Shown: positions 19,763 to 28,045, counted from the stretch's first letter. The stretch: 64,000 bases of DNA from Bacteroidales bacterium (GCA_024400395.1 JAKSMW010000005.1:18776-82775), one strand, 5' to 3'. The notes: generated by a model not told the origin, from the letters alone. A program made the numbers and translations.

Positions 19763-22018
19763 ATGAAAGACATGAGAAAATTGAAAATTGCGATGGCGTT
19801 GCTGTTCGGTGTCATGCTGTTCCAAGACGCAAGTGCCCAAGCCATTTATGAAGTCGCCAGGAAACCGGGCGACACTGCCGTGCATCGTCCGAAGATAGGG
19901 GTGGTGATGAGCGGCGGCGGCGCAAAGGGCTTCGCGCACATCAGGGCGTTGAAAGCCATCGAAGAAGCCGGCATCCCGATCGACTACATCGCCGGAACCA
20001 GCATGGGTTCCATCATCGGCGGACTTTACGCCGTAGGCTATGACCCGGACATGATGGAGGAGCTTACGACACATCAGGACTGGGGCTTGATTATCATGGA
20101 CAAGGTGCCGCGCAAGTACATGTCGCTCGACCACCGTCTGAACAAACGGAACTATTTACTCGAATTTCCGGTCAGCGACGGCAAGATCCGTATCAAGAAC
20201 TCATTCGTTGACGGTGTCTATGTCAATATGTTGCTAACTCGACTGACGCTTCCAGCCTACGAGCAGCGTGACTTCAACAAGCTGTCGGTGCCGTTCTTCT
20301 GTGTGGCTACAGATATGACGACAGCCGACCCCGTCATCTGGGAGCAAGGCTCAATAGCACGAGCGATACGTTCAAGCATGTCAATACCGTTCCTTTTCGC
20401 TCCCGTGGAATACGGCGACCGACTGCTGTGCGACGGCGGCCTGCTTAACAACTTCCCGGTCAGGCTGATGCGCGAGAAAGGCGCCGACATCGTCATCGGC
20501 ATTGACCTTGAAATGGATTATATAGAAAAGGAGAAACTCGACAACTCACTCAAAATCCTTGAACGTCTCATCGCTGTCGTGTCACAACATGAAAGCAACA
20601 AGGCACGTGAAGAATGTGATATCCTCATCAGACCCGACATCGGCAACGCCAATATGTTGTCGTTCAACGATTTCAGCCCTATCTTGAAATGCGGCGAAGA
20701 GGCCGGCAAAGCTCATGAGATGGAACTCAAGGCGTTGGCCGACTCGCTTCAGAAGATAGAACCGTTCGAAATCAACCGTCCTCATGTGCAGCCTTTGGAT
20801 TCAATTCAAATCGTGGAAGTTGAAGTGGATGGCGTGGGTTCTAATGACATACAAAGCATAAAATCGTATTTCTTGGAAGAAGGTCTGCCGCGAGTCTTCG
20901 CCATCGATGAGATTGAGGAGATCATAGTGAAGAACTATTCCACGGGATTCTATTCTGACATGTGGTATGAAATCAAGAAGTCAAATATCGGCAATATTCT
21001 TGTGCTGCATTGCAAATCAAGCAGTTATCAGACATTCGGCTCTACGGCTCACTACGACAACAATTACAGGATGCAGGTGCTTATCAATTATACCATGATG
21101 CATGTTTCAGACAGATACAAGAGAAGGGTGTTCAGCGTCGATGCGTGTGTCGCCGATTATCCATATCTCAGAGTCAATTACACCAAGCATGTGAACAACA
21201 AGTTCCGTATCGGAGCCAACGCTTCAACGATGCTTCTCAAACTCAGCATGAACACATCGCATAAGTCACTCTATGCTTTGTACGGAATCCAGGAAAACAA
21301 ATTCAATCTCTACATGCAGTATGTGCCGAATCTGCATCAGCAGTTGAGTGCGGGATTTACGGGAAGCTATTCGCAAATCAAGGACAAAATGTACACCATG
21401 TATGAGATCAAGAGTCCTTACAGGTTTTATCCTAACGTCTTTTTCCGTTATTTCTACAATAATGAAGATGACGCTGACTTCACGAGAGATGGTTGGAATG
21501 TCGATTTCATAGCCAAATGTATTCTCTACGATAATAGCACGGAATATTATCCTTCCCCTGAACAGTATTTCACTTTGAAATTAGATGTCAACAGGGCATT
21601 CCCTATCGGGAAAAATCATTCTATAAGAGTCGGCGCTGTAGGCACGATGCCGCTGGTAAGAGAATTTCTGCCTGACTATTTCCAGATTTTCTGCGGCGGT
21701 CAGTCAAGGATGAGATATATGGACAACATCATCCCGATTTCAGGTGTGCCGTTTGCTTCCAAACTTGGTGACTTCATCGCTTTCATGAAAACGTCGTGGT
21801 ACTGGAACTTCTGGAAAGGCTTATATACAACTGTCAGCTGCGACTTCGGATATGCCTCATATTTCTGGGAGGATTGGTTTAACTCATCGAACTTCGGTCT
21901 CGGCACCGGCTTGACGGTCGGGTACAAGACACCTATCGGACCTGTTGAATTAGGCGTGTCAAAAGGGTCGATGTTTGACAAGGCTGTCATGTATGTAAAT
22001 ATTGGATTCTGGTTCTAA
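19763..22018 (+). CDS. Patatin-like phospholipase fused to a surface-antigen beta-barrel (type Vd-like), copy 1
   Basis: 751 aa. A signal peptide (ending ...ASAQA) is followed by a patatin domain with the oxyanion GGGAKG (~50), nucleophile GTSMGS (~79) and DGG catalytic Asp (~225). A POTRA-like segment follows (about 345-415: VEVDGVGSNDIQSIKSYF), then a C-terminal Tyr/Phe-rich region ending in Phe, with the alternating pattern of an Omp85/surface-antigen barrel. This is the layout of PlpD/FplA-type Vd autotransporters, lipases displayed on or released from the outer membrane. Followed 12 nt later by a paralogue. Activity is inferred from intact catalytic residues. Confidence 0.88.
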   Translation: MKDMRKLKIAMALLFGVMLFQDASAQAIYEVARKPGDTAVHRPKIGVVMSGGGAKGFAHIRALKAIEEAGIPIDYIAGTSMGSIIGGLYAVGYDPDMMEELTTHQDWGLIIMDKVPRKYMSLDHRLNKRNYLLEFPVSDGKIRIKNSFVDGVYVNMLLTRLTLPAYEQRDFNKLSVPFFCVATDMTTADPVIWEQGSIARAIRSSMSIPFLFAPVEYGDRLLCDGGLLNNFPVRLMREKGADIVIGIDLEMDYIEKEKLDNSLKILERLIAVVSQHESNKAREECDILIRPDIGNANMLSFNDFSPILKCGEEAGKAHEMELKALADSLQKIEPFEINRPHVQPLDSIQIVEVEVDGVGSNDIQSIKSYFLEEGLPRVFAIDEIEEIIVKNYSTGFYSDMWYEIKKSNIGNILVLHCKSSSYQTFGSTAHYDNNYRMQVLINYTMMHVSDRYKRRVFSVDACVADYPYLRVNYTKHVNNKFRIGANASTMLLKLSMNTSHKSLYALYGIQENKFNLYMQYVPNLHQQLSAGFTGSYSQIKDKMYTMYEIKSPYRFYPNVFFRYFYNNEDDADFTRDGWNVDFIAKCILYDNSTEYYPSPEQYFTLKLDVNRAFPIGKNHSIRVGAVGTMPLVREFLPDYFQIFCGGQSRMRYMDNIIPISGVPFASKLGDFIAFMKTSWYWNFWKGLYTTVSCDFGYASYFWEDWFNSSNFGLGTGLTVGYKTPIGPVELGVSKGSMFDKAVMYVNIGFWF

Positions 22019-22030
22019 AAAATATTTTAT

Positions 22031-24256
22031 ATGAGAAACTGTATTAATTTAATAAGGTGTGTCGCAGTTCTGGCTGTGATTGGAATGTTTTCCATGAATG
22101 TCAAGGCGCAGGGCACAAACAACGATTCAATCCGTCGTCCGCGTGTCGGTGTCGTGTTATGCGGCGGCGGCGCAAAAGGCTTCGCGCATATCGGGATATT
22201 GAGAAAGATAGAAGAAGCCGGCATCCCGATTGACTATATCAGCGGCACGAGTATCGGCTCCATTATCGGAGGCCTCTACGCCGCCGGATATGACCCTGAC
22301 ATGATGGAGAAGTTAGTCAGGGAACAGGATTGGAACACAATAATCTATGACAGGATTCCTGACCGTATCAAACCTATTGAAAAGAAAATGGAGAACACAA
22401 AGTACATCGTCACCCTGCCGATAAAAAAAGGCAAGGTCAAGATGGGTGAGTCGCTCGTCGATGGCGTCTATGTGAACAATCTTCTCAGCCGTCTCATGCT
22501 TCCCGCCAAGGGAATCGATGACTTCACCAAGCTGTCGGTGCCGTTCTACTGCATGGGAACGGATATCGAAAAGGCCTGCGAATACGAGATGGACAGCGGC
22601 TGCCTCTCACGCTCCATCAGGGCGAGCATGGCAATCCCGTTCTTCTTCACTCCTGTCAGATACGACGGACGCCTGCTCATCGACGGCGGAATGATCAACA
22701 ACTTCCCTGTGAGAAACATGGAGGAAAAAGACGTTGACATCATCATCGGCATCGACCTCGAAGACTACAATATCGCAGCGGATGACATCGATAACTCGTT
22801 GAGCCTCCTGACAAATGTGATGAATCTGTCGTCACTCGAACAGACCGAATACGGCAGAAAACACTGCGATATATATATCCGCCCGAATCTTCACGGACGT
22901 AATATGATGTCGTTCAACGACTTCGACTCAATCCTTTACTATGGAGAACAGGCAGCCGAAGACATGTTCCCGAAACTGAAACGTCTCGGCGACTCAATCC
23001 ACGCGATCTCTGACTTTGAAGTCGTCAGGCCACATGCGCAGCCTATAGACAGCCTGTATGTCGTTGATGTCAGATTTAATGGTTTGAGAGACAATAACGA
23101 CCCATACGTCAAGAGGGAGTTCAGCAAGACGTTCCCGCGGATGTTCAGCGTGGACGAGATAGAGGAGACAATCCTGCGTCTCAAGGCATCGGGGTTCTAT
23201 TCCGACTTGTGGTACGAAGTGAATGATGCGCCGGGCGGCGGCGTGCTGCTGACATTGCATTGCAAGGAAGTCAACAACCAGTCGTTCTCGTTCGATATCC
23301 ATTACGACAACAACTATGGCATCGGTGCACTCGTGAATTACACCTTGACGAGCAAAGGCAACAAATTCAAACGCGGCGCCTTGAGCGTTGACCTGAACGT
23401 GGCCGAATGCCCGTATCTGCGCGTCAGAGTCAACAAACGCGATGGAAAGATCTTCCGGTATGGCACCGAACTCTTCGGAGGCTATTATCAAATTGACCAG
23501 TATAACGATGGCAAAATTAATCACACATACAGCGTCCAAAACGACAGGATGGAGCTGTTCGGCCAGCTGACACATTCTTATTTCAGTTCATTGAAACTTG
23601 GTGTTGCAGGAGAGTTTTTCCATGTGAACGACCTTGTCGGTAACATGGGCCTTTCCAAGAATTATGAATTCTATGGCTATCTTTACGCAAACTATTACCT
23701 TAATACTGAAGATATTACGACATTTGCAAAAAGAGGCTGGAAGATAAATGCCACCATGAAGTGCATTTTCTATGATGGCGTGTTCAGCAATTCTTCGTCA
23801 AAACCCGCATGGTCATTCCAGGCTGACGCCATGAAGACATCGCCGGTGGCTGAAAAGCACTCCATCAAGTTCGGTGGCTCTGTCAACGCAAGACTTGGAA
23901 CCACAGAACTCCCAATCCCGTATAAATATTTTATCGGCGGCCAGTCGAAAATGAAATATGCGGATAATATAATGGCATTCGACGGCATGGATTTCATCGA
24001 AAAGGTGGTTGACTTCGCTTCGTTCGCGAGAGTCGCATGGCAGTGGAACATATACAAGCAGTTCTATACGATTGTAAGCACTAACTTCGGCCACATGAAC
24101 AGCGATTTCAGGCAGTGGTTCAAGAAAGACAGCTTCGTGATGGGCGCAGGCTTGACATTGGGCATTAACACTTTCGCCGGACCTGTCGAAGTCAGCCTCA
24201 TGACATCCAACATCAATGAATTTGTCGGATTCATCAATGTCGGCTATTGGTTTTGA
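22031..24256 (+). CDS. Patatin-like phospholipase with beta-barrel (type Vd-like), copy 2
   Basis: 741 aa, paralogue of the preceding gene along its full length. Signal peptide to ...NVKAQG; GGGAKG (~43), GTSIGS (~72) and DGG (~218) are intact; the POTRA-like region includes VRFNGLRDNNDPYVKREF; the barrel ends in FINVGYWF. Identity is clearly highest in the catalytic domain and lower in the barrel. The tight spacing indicates co-transcription with copy 1. Retention of both active sites argues against decay of either copy. Confidence 0.88.
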   Translation: MRNCINLIRCVAVLAVIGMFSMNVKAQGTNNDSIRRPRVGVVLCGGGAKGFAHIGILRKIEEAGIPIDYISGTSIGSIIGGLYAAGYDPDMMEKLVREQDWNTIIYDRIPDRIKPIEKKMENTKYIVTLPIKKGKVKMGESLVDGVYVNNLLSRLMLPAKGIDDFTKLSVPFYCMGTDIEKACEYEMDSGCLSRSIRASMAIPFFFTPVRYDGRLLIDGGMINNFPVRNMEEKDVDIIIGIDLEDYNIAADDIDNSLSLLTNVMNLSSLEQTEYGRKHCDIYIRPNLHGRNMMSFNDFDSILYYGEQAAEDMFPKLKRLGDSIHAISDFEVVRPHAQPIDSLYVVDVRFNGLRDNNDPYVKREFSKTFPRMFSVDEIEETILRLKASGFYSDLWYEVNDAPGGGVLLTLHCKEVNNQSFSFDIHYDNNYGIGALVNYTLTSKGNKFKRGALSVDLNVAECPYLRVRVNKRDGKIFRYGTELFGGYYQIDQYNDGKINHTYSVQNDRMELFGQLTHSYFSSLKLGVAGEFFHVNDLVGNMGLSKNYEFYGYLYANYYLNTEDITTFAKRGWKINATMKCIFYDGVFSNSSSKPAWSFQADAMKTSPVAEKHSIKFGGSVNARLGTTELPIPYKYFIGGQSKMKYADNIMAFDGMDFIEKVVDFASFARVAWQWNIYKQFYTIVSTNFGHMNSDFRQWFKKDSFVMGAGLTLGINTFAGPVEVSLMTSNINEFVGFINVGYWF

Positions 24257-24325
24257 GAGTTGGAAAACTTAAAAGTTTATAAAGTTGAAAGTTAAATAGT
24301 TGAAAGTTAAATAGTTGAAAGTTTG
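24257..24325 (+). repeat. A-rich heptad/15-bp repeat upstream of pyrH
   Basis: Starts right after the patatin stop. Contains two and a partial third tandem copy of AGTTGAAAGTTAAAT (24283, 24298, 24313), sense-oriented, ending 6 nt before the pyrH ATG. No other promoter-like or coding signal fits the gap. Confidence 0.8.
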
Positions 24326-24330
24326 AATAT

Positions 24331-25038
24331 ATGAAATACAAAAGAGTGTTATTGAAACTCAGTGGGGAGTCACTGATGGGAGAACAGCAGTACGGCATTG
24401 ACCCGAAGCGGCTTGATGACTATACTGATGAGATTGCGGCGTCTGTGAGAGCTGGCGCACAGATTGCTGTCGTCATCGGAGGCGGCAACATCTTCCGCGG
24501 CTTGCAGGGTGCGGCCAAGGGCATCGACAGGGTGTATGGCGACAACATGGGTATGCTCGCGACGGTCATCAACAGCATCTCGTTGCAGTCGTCACTCCGC
24601 TCAAAAGGCATCAAGACGGTGCTTCTTTCAGGCATCGGAATCGACAAGATCGCCGAACTGATGAGCGGTCCGAAAGCAATCGAGTATCTTGAACAAGGTT
24701 ACGTGGTGCTTATCGGCGGCGGCACCGGAAACCCGTACTTCACCACCGACACCGGCTCCGCATTGAGAGCCATCGAGATAAAAGCCGACATCATCCTCAA
24801 AGGAACACGCGTTGACGGCATTTACACCGCCGACCCAGAGAAAGACCCGACAGCAACAAAGTTCGAAACTATAACATACACAGAGGCTTACGAGAGAAAC
24901 CTCAAGGTCATGGACCTTACCGCATTCACCATGTGCAAGGAAAACAACATGCCGATGCTCGTGTTTGACATGAACACCAAAGGCAACCTCACAAAAGTCC
25001 TTGAAGGAGAAAATATCGGAACTCTCGTGACAAATTAA
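24331..25038 (+). CDS. pyrH: UMP kinase
   Basis: Phosphorylates UMP to UDP; amino-acid-kinase family, hexameric and GTP/UTP-regulated. The 235-aa protein has LKLSGESLMG (residues 8-17), VIGGGNIFRG, GTGNPYFTTDTGSALRA and the VDGIYTADPEKDP motif near residue 165. Followed 29 nt later by frr, the standard order. Confidence 0.97.
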   Translation: MKYKRVLLKLSGESLMGEQQYGIDPKRLDDYTDEIAASVRAGAQIAVVIGGGNIFRGLQGAAKGIDRVYGDNMGMLATVINSISLQSSLRSKGIKTVLLSGIGIDKIAELMSGPKAIEYLEQGYVVLIGGGTGNPYFTTDTGSALRAIEIKADIILKGTRVDGIYTADPEKDPTATKFETITYTEAYERNLKVMDLTAFTMCKENNMPMLVFDMNTKGNLTKVLEGENIGTLVTN

Positions 25039-25067
25039 GAAGTTAAAATATTGAAAATTAAATTACT

Positions 25068-25631
25068 ATGACAGAAGAATCACAATTTATCTTGGACGAG
25101 GCAGGTGAGACAATGGAAAGCACCATAAAACACCTTGAATCGGAATTTCAAAAAATCAGAGCGGGGAAGGCAAGCCCGATGATGCTTCAGGGCGTGAAAG
25201 TGGAATGCTACGGCGTGCTTATGCCAATCGAGCAGATCGCCAATATCGGCACACCCGACCCGCGCCAGATTATCGTCATGCCTTTCGACAAAAGCTCAAT
25301 CAGCGCAATCGACAAGGCGATTCAGGCGGCAAACCTCGGATTCAACCCGAAAAACGAAGGCGAGTTCCTGAGGATACTCGTCCCGCCGTTGACAGAGGAA
25401 CGCCGTAAGGATCTGGCGAAACGCGCCAAGACAGCCGCCGAAGAAGCCAAAGTCGGCATCAGAAACATCCGCCGTAACGCCAACGACGACGCTAAGAAAC
25501 TTGAAAAAGAAGGCGTCTCCGAAGACGAAGTGAAACAGCTTCAGGAAGAGATCCAGAAACTCACCGACAAGTTCACAAAGAAAGTCGATGACCTTTATGA
25601 ACTGAAACAGAAGGATATCCTCACTGTTTAG
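25068..25631 (+). CDS. frr: Ribosome recycling factor
   Basis: Splits the post-termination ribosome with EF-G. 187 aa, with the domain I helices (HLESEFQKIRAGKASP; LTEERRKDLAKRAKTAAEEAKVGIRNIRR) and domain II hinge. Last gene of the pyrH-frr unit; its stop codon is immediately followed by the repeat element at 25629. Confidence 0.97.
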   Translation: MTEESQFILDEAGETMESTIKHLESEFQKIRAGKASPMMLQGVKVECYGVLMPIEQIANIGTPDPRQIIVMPFDKSSISAIDKAIQAANLGFNPKNEGEFLRILVPPLTEERRKDLAKRAKTAAEEAKVGIRNIRRNANDDAKKLEKEGVSEDEVKQLQEEIQKLTDKFTKKVDDLYELKQKDILTV

Positions 25632-25817
25632 TTGAAAAGTTTGTAAAGTTGAAGGATGCTGGCGCACGAGGAAACAAATCCCTCGTGCGCCAGCTGCTTG
25701 TTTGCGCCTTGCAGCCACTTACAGTCTTTCGTGCTGCCCGCAGGGCAGTACCTCAATAACCGGGTACGCGGCACGCGTGCCCGGCAAGCATGTCACGCAC
25801 GCCCGTCATGGTACCCG
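25629..25817. repeat. Heptad repeat plus GC-rich palindrome cluster (cassette A)
   Basis: AAAGTT-type units begin in the frr stop codon. A perfect 14-bp stem GCTGGCGCACGAGG / CCTCGTGCGCCAGC (25658-25694) follows, then the palindrome CTGCCC-GCA-GGGCAG (25734-25748), AGTACCTCAATAACCGGGTAC, and several GGCACGYGTGCC / GGTACCCGG palindromes. Parts recur in the same order at 60583-60785. The first stem probably terminates pyrH-frr. Confidence 0.75.
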
Positions 25818-25870
25818 GCACGTGTGCAAAAAAATGAAAAAAAAAGTGTCCATCGTATCGAAAAAAGTTG

Positions 25871-26170
25871 TACTTTTGCCGCCAATATGAAAAATGTGCA
25901 ATCACAACATGGTAAACAACGCGTAAGTCCGTCATTCTTGACGGATGGCGTTTTTAGTTTTACCCCCCCCGTTGTGTAAGTTGCTACAAATCAATAACAT
26001 ACGATTTATTCAAAAACTCCGCCGCTGACCGCAAGTCAGGGGCGTTCGAGGTTTTCAGGGGATTTTTTTTCAAGACATTAATGACATTAATCGACTTTAA
26101 CGACTTTAAAAAACTTTACCAAAAATAAATAACAATCAAATTAACAACTTTAATTAAATCAAATCAAAAA
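25871..26170 (+). ncRNA. Promoter and structured leader of cassette A
   Basis: -7 box TACTTTTG (25871-25878). Then hairpin TCCGTCA-TTCT-TGACGGA (25928-25945), a C-tract (25963-25970), a conserved hairpin GCCGCTGACCGCAAGTCAG plus GGGC (26021-26043; one G-G mismatch), and GACATTAATGACATTAATCGAC (26075-26096), ending in an A-rich stretch before the small ORF. These elements are collinear with the leader at 60838. An unconserved 30-codon ORF (ATG 25887) is also open. No known riboswitch class was recognised by eye. Confidence 0.55.
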
Positions 26171-26317
26171 ATGAAGGAAAAAACCAACAGGAAGCGGGGC
26201 TACGAAGCCCCGAGGATTGAAGCCACGTGCTTCGCGACAGAGAACGGCTACGCCGCAAGCGCGGCGTCGACGTCAAAAGCAACAGTAAACCTCAACGTAA
26301 ACGCAGGCTCACTCTAA
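26171..26317 (+). CDS. 48-aa conserved small peptide, cassette A
   Basis: A small ORF not explained by any larger gene. Its core GYEAPRIEATCFATENGYAA is nearly the same in the 47-aa ORF at 61115; both start with Lys/Arg-rich MKxxxNRK and end in a hydrophobic or small-residue tail (NVNAGSL). Bacteroidales genomes contain many unannotated small ORFs of the form Y-x-A/S-P-x-x-E near surface lipoproteins, and this looks like one of them. There is no signal peptide. The YEAPR codons also form a GGGGCT-ACGA-AGCCCC hairpin, so the region may act as RNA as well. It lies 37 nt before the lipoprotein start and is probably co-transcribed. Function unknown. Confidence 0.7.
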   Translation: MKEKTNRKRGYEAPRIEATCFATENGYAASAASTSKATVNLNVNAGSL

Positions 26318-26354
26318 AAAATTAATCATTTAAAAAAATTAACAAAATTCAATC

Positions 26355-27803
26355 ATGAAAAAAGTATCATTATTGATTGCAGCATTCGCACTGGTGCTTG
26401 GATTTTCACAGTGCAGGAAGCCGAACTTGCCGGCATTGAACGGCGAGACACAGCATGTGGTGCTCAACGCATCATGGGACAACGGCGGCTCGAAGATCGA
26501 GCAGAACGGATCACTTTTAAAGTGGACAGAAGGTGACAAACTCACAGTGAGCGGTGGCGCGACAGGTACTCTGTCATGCACAGATGCTGCCAACGGCACC
26601 TTTGAAGGGGAAATCACTAAAGGTTCCGGAGAAGACATCACTTTCACATTCCAAAGTGAGGACTACAAAGAAAACTTCAAGGAACAGACAGGTGCTTTGG
26701 CCGACGCCGTGTCGCTCAAGTCAGCCGAGTTGGACTACAAGGCTGACGGGAATTACGGGACGGTGTCAATGGGAATGCCTCACGCCGTTCTGAAGCTTGA
26801 CCTGAGCCACTTCGCGTCTCCATCCAAAGCAGATGTGACCGTGAACATCAGTGTAAAGGCTGAAGCTGAAAGCAAGGAGGAAGATGTCATTGCATCTGTG
26901 AAATGTGCATCAGACAAATTGGGCGAAGTGTACGTGGCCGTTCCCGCAAACGGAAGCGCGGCGACTTACACATTCAGCGGCAGCGGCAAGACTGTCGAAA
27001 TGTCATGGCCGGCACTTTATGGCAGCACATTCTTCACTGCGGGCGGCAACGGCGGAGCTGCGGTGATCAAGCCGACACCGAAGTTCACCGTCGCCGACGG
27101 CAAAACGGTGGAGTTCTCGCCAGGCAACCTGTACTGGGACGGCACGGAAAGCAAGTTCAGGTTCGAGGCGAACCAGTGGGACACAAAGCCCGCTTACAGT
27201 GAAACAGAAGATGGATTTGGTACCTGGAACTCAATCCACGTGAGCCATTTCTTCTGGAGCAATACCACAGACTGGCAGGAACCAGGCATGGAGCCGTACG
27301 CAGAGGATTATTCATATAGTACGCAGGAAACGAATGACGTGTTCTTCACGGAGGCCCCTGGCTTCCAGGTGGAAGGCGAGGATGCCGGCGCATGGCGCAC
27401 ACTCAGCAGAGCCGAGTGGAACTACCTTTTGGGCTTTGACCCTGAGCAATGGGGACAGACTGACGATTACGGCAGGCCAGGCGCCAAGGCCAAGAGCGCG
27501 TGGAAGGATCTTGGCGGCGGTGTAAGCGGCTTTGTCATCCTTCCTGACGACGCGGACGCCTCGGTGATGGAAAGCATAACGGAGACGTCACACCTCGCCA
27601 CCCACGGCGCTGTCTTCCTCCCTGCCGCAGGCGACCGCTACTATGGGGGCGTGGAAAATGTCGGCTCGAAATGCAAATACTATTCGAGTACTCCCAACGA
27701 GGACGAAGCGGACCACGCGTACTACATGAGCTTCTCTTCGGACTTTGTGTACTCGAGCTACGACTATCGGAGCACCGGCTACGCCGTTCGCCTCGTGCGT
27801 TAG
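26355..27803 (+). CDS. Surface lipoprotein: fimbrillin-like N-terminus, FISUMP/C-type-lectin-like C-terminus
   Basis: 482 aa with a lipoprotein signal and lipobox ending FSQ-Cys20. Residues ~30-165 (LNASWDNGGSKIEQNG, LKWTEGDKLTV, GTLSCTDAANGTFEG, DYKADGNYGTVSM) resemble the first domain of Mfa/FimA-type fimbrillin-like proteins. The C-terminal ~235 residues (from VEFSPGNLYWDG; WRTLSRAEWNYLL; VFLPAAGDRYYG; YYSSTPN; GYAVRLVR) have the FISUMP / formylglycine-enzyme-like fold used for ligand binding. The N-terminal part is highly similar to the gene at 61322; the C-terminal part is not. The C-terminal tail matches the form of proteins diversified by retroelements. Outer-membrane surface display is inferred. 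A terminator follows. Confidence 0.8.
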   Translation: MKKVSLLIAAFALVLGFSQCRKPNLPALNGETQHVVLNASWDNGGSKIEQNGSLLKWTEGDKLTVSGGATGTLSCTDAANGTFEGEITKGSGEDITFTFQSEDYKENFKEQTGALADAVSLKSAELDYKADGNYGTVSMGMPHAVLKLDLSHFASPSKADVTVNISVKAEAESKEEDVIASVKCASDKLGEVYVAVPANGSAATYTFSGSGKTVEMSWPALYGSTFFTAGGNGGAAVIKPTPKFTVADGKTVEFSPGNLYWDGTESKFRFEANQWDTKPAYSETEDGFGTWNSIHVSHFFWSNTTDWQEPGMEPYAEDYSYSTQETNDVFFTEAPGFQVEGEDAGAWRTLSRAEWNYLLGFDPEQWGQTDDYGRPGAKAKSAWKDLGGGVSGFVILPDDADASVMESITETSHLATHGAVFLPAAGDRYYGGVENVGSKCKYYSSTPNEDEADHAYYMSFSSDFVYSSYDYRSTGYAVRLVR

Positions 27804-27868
27804 TCGCCCGTTTGCAGAACCTTACCCTTCACGCGCCGCAGAGAGACGATGCAATAACTCAAAGTCAA

Positions 27869-27904
27869 GGTCTCACTTCGTTTTCGGGGTGAGGCCTTTT
27901 TTTA
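27869..27904 (+). terminator. Terminator of cassette A
   Basis: Stem GGTCTCACTTCG / CGGGGTGAGGCC (G-T wobbles allowed) with a TTTT loop, followed by seven or more T. Confidence 0.85.
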
Positions 27905-28045
27905 GTTAAGAGAGTAGAGAGTAGAGTTAAGAGAGGCTGGCGCGTGCCCGGCATCTACCCCGCAGATCAAAAAAACTCCACTCTCAACACTTTATAAACT
28001 TTCAAACTTTATGAACTTTACAAACTTTTTTACTATCTTTGCAGC
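27903..28045. repeat. Heptad repeat element with embedded promoter
   Basis: AGTTAAG/AGAGTAG 7-bp units (27904-27935), the core GGCTGGCGCGTGCCCGG, then inverse AAACTTTC/AACTTTA units (27990-28030), running into ACTATCTTTGCAGCCT with -7 box TATCTTTG (28034-28041). The right half is almost identical to 14395-14452 upstream of coaD. Confidence 0.75.

Noticed and set aside
25887-25979. 30-codon ORF in the cassette A leader
   Set aside because: The matching position in cassette B has only 10 codons with a different sequence after the first three, so it is not conserved as a protein.
25871-26170. Known riboswitch (cobalamin, TPP, SAM and similar) in the cassette leaders
   Set aside because: None of the conserved boxes of these classes was recognised; the downstream genes are not metabolic. 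A covariance search would be decisive.
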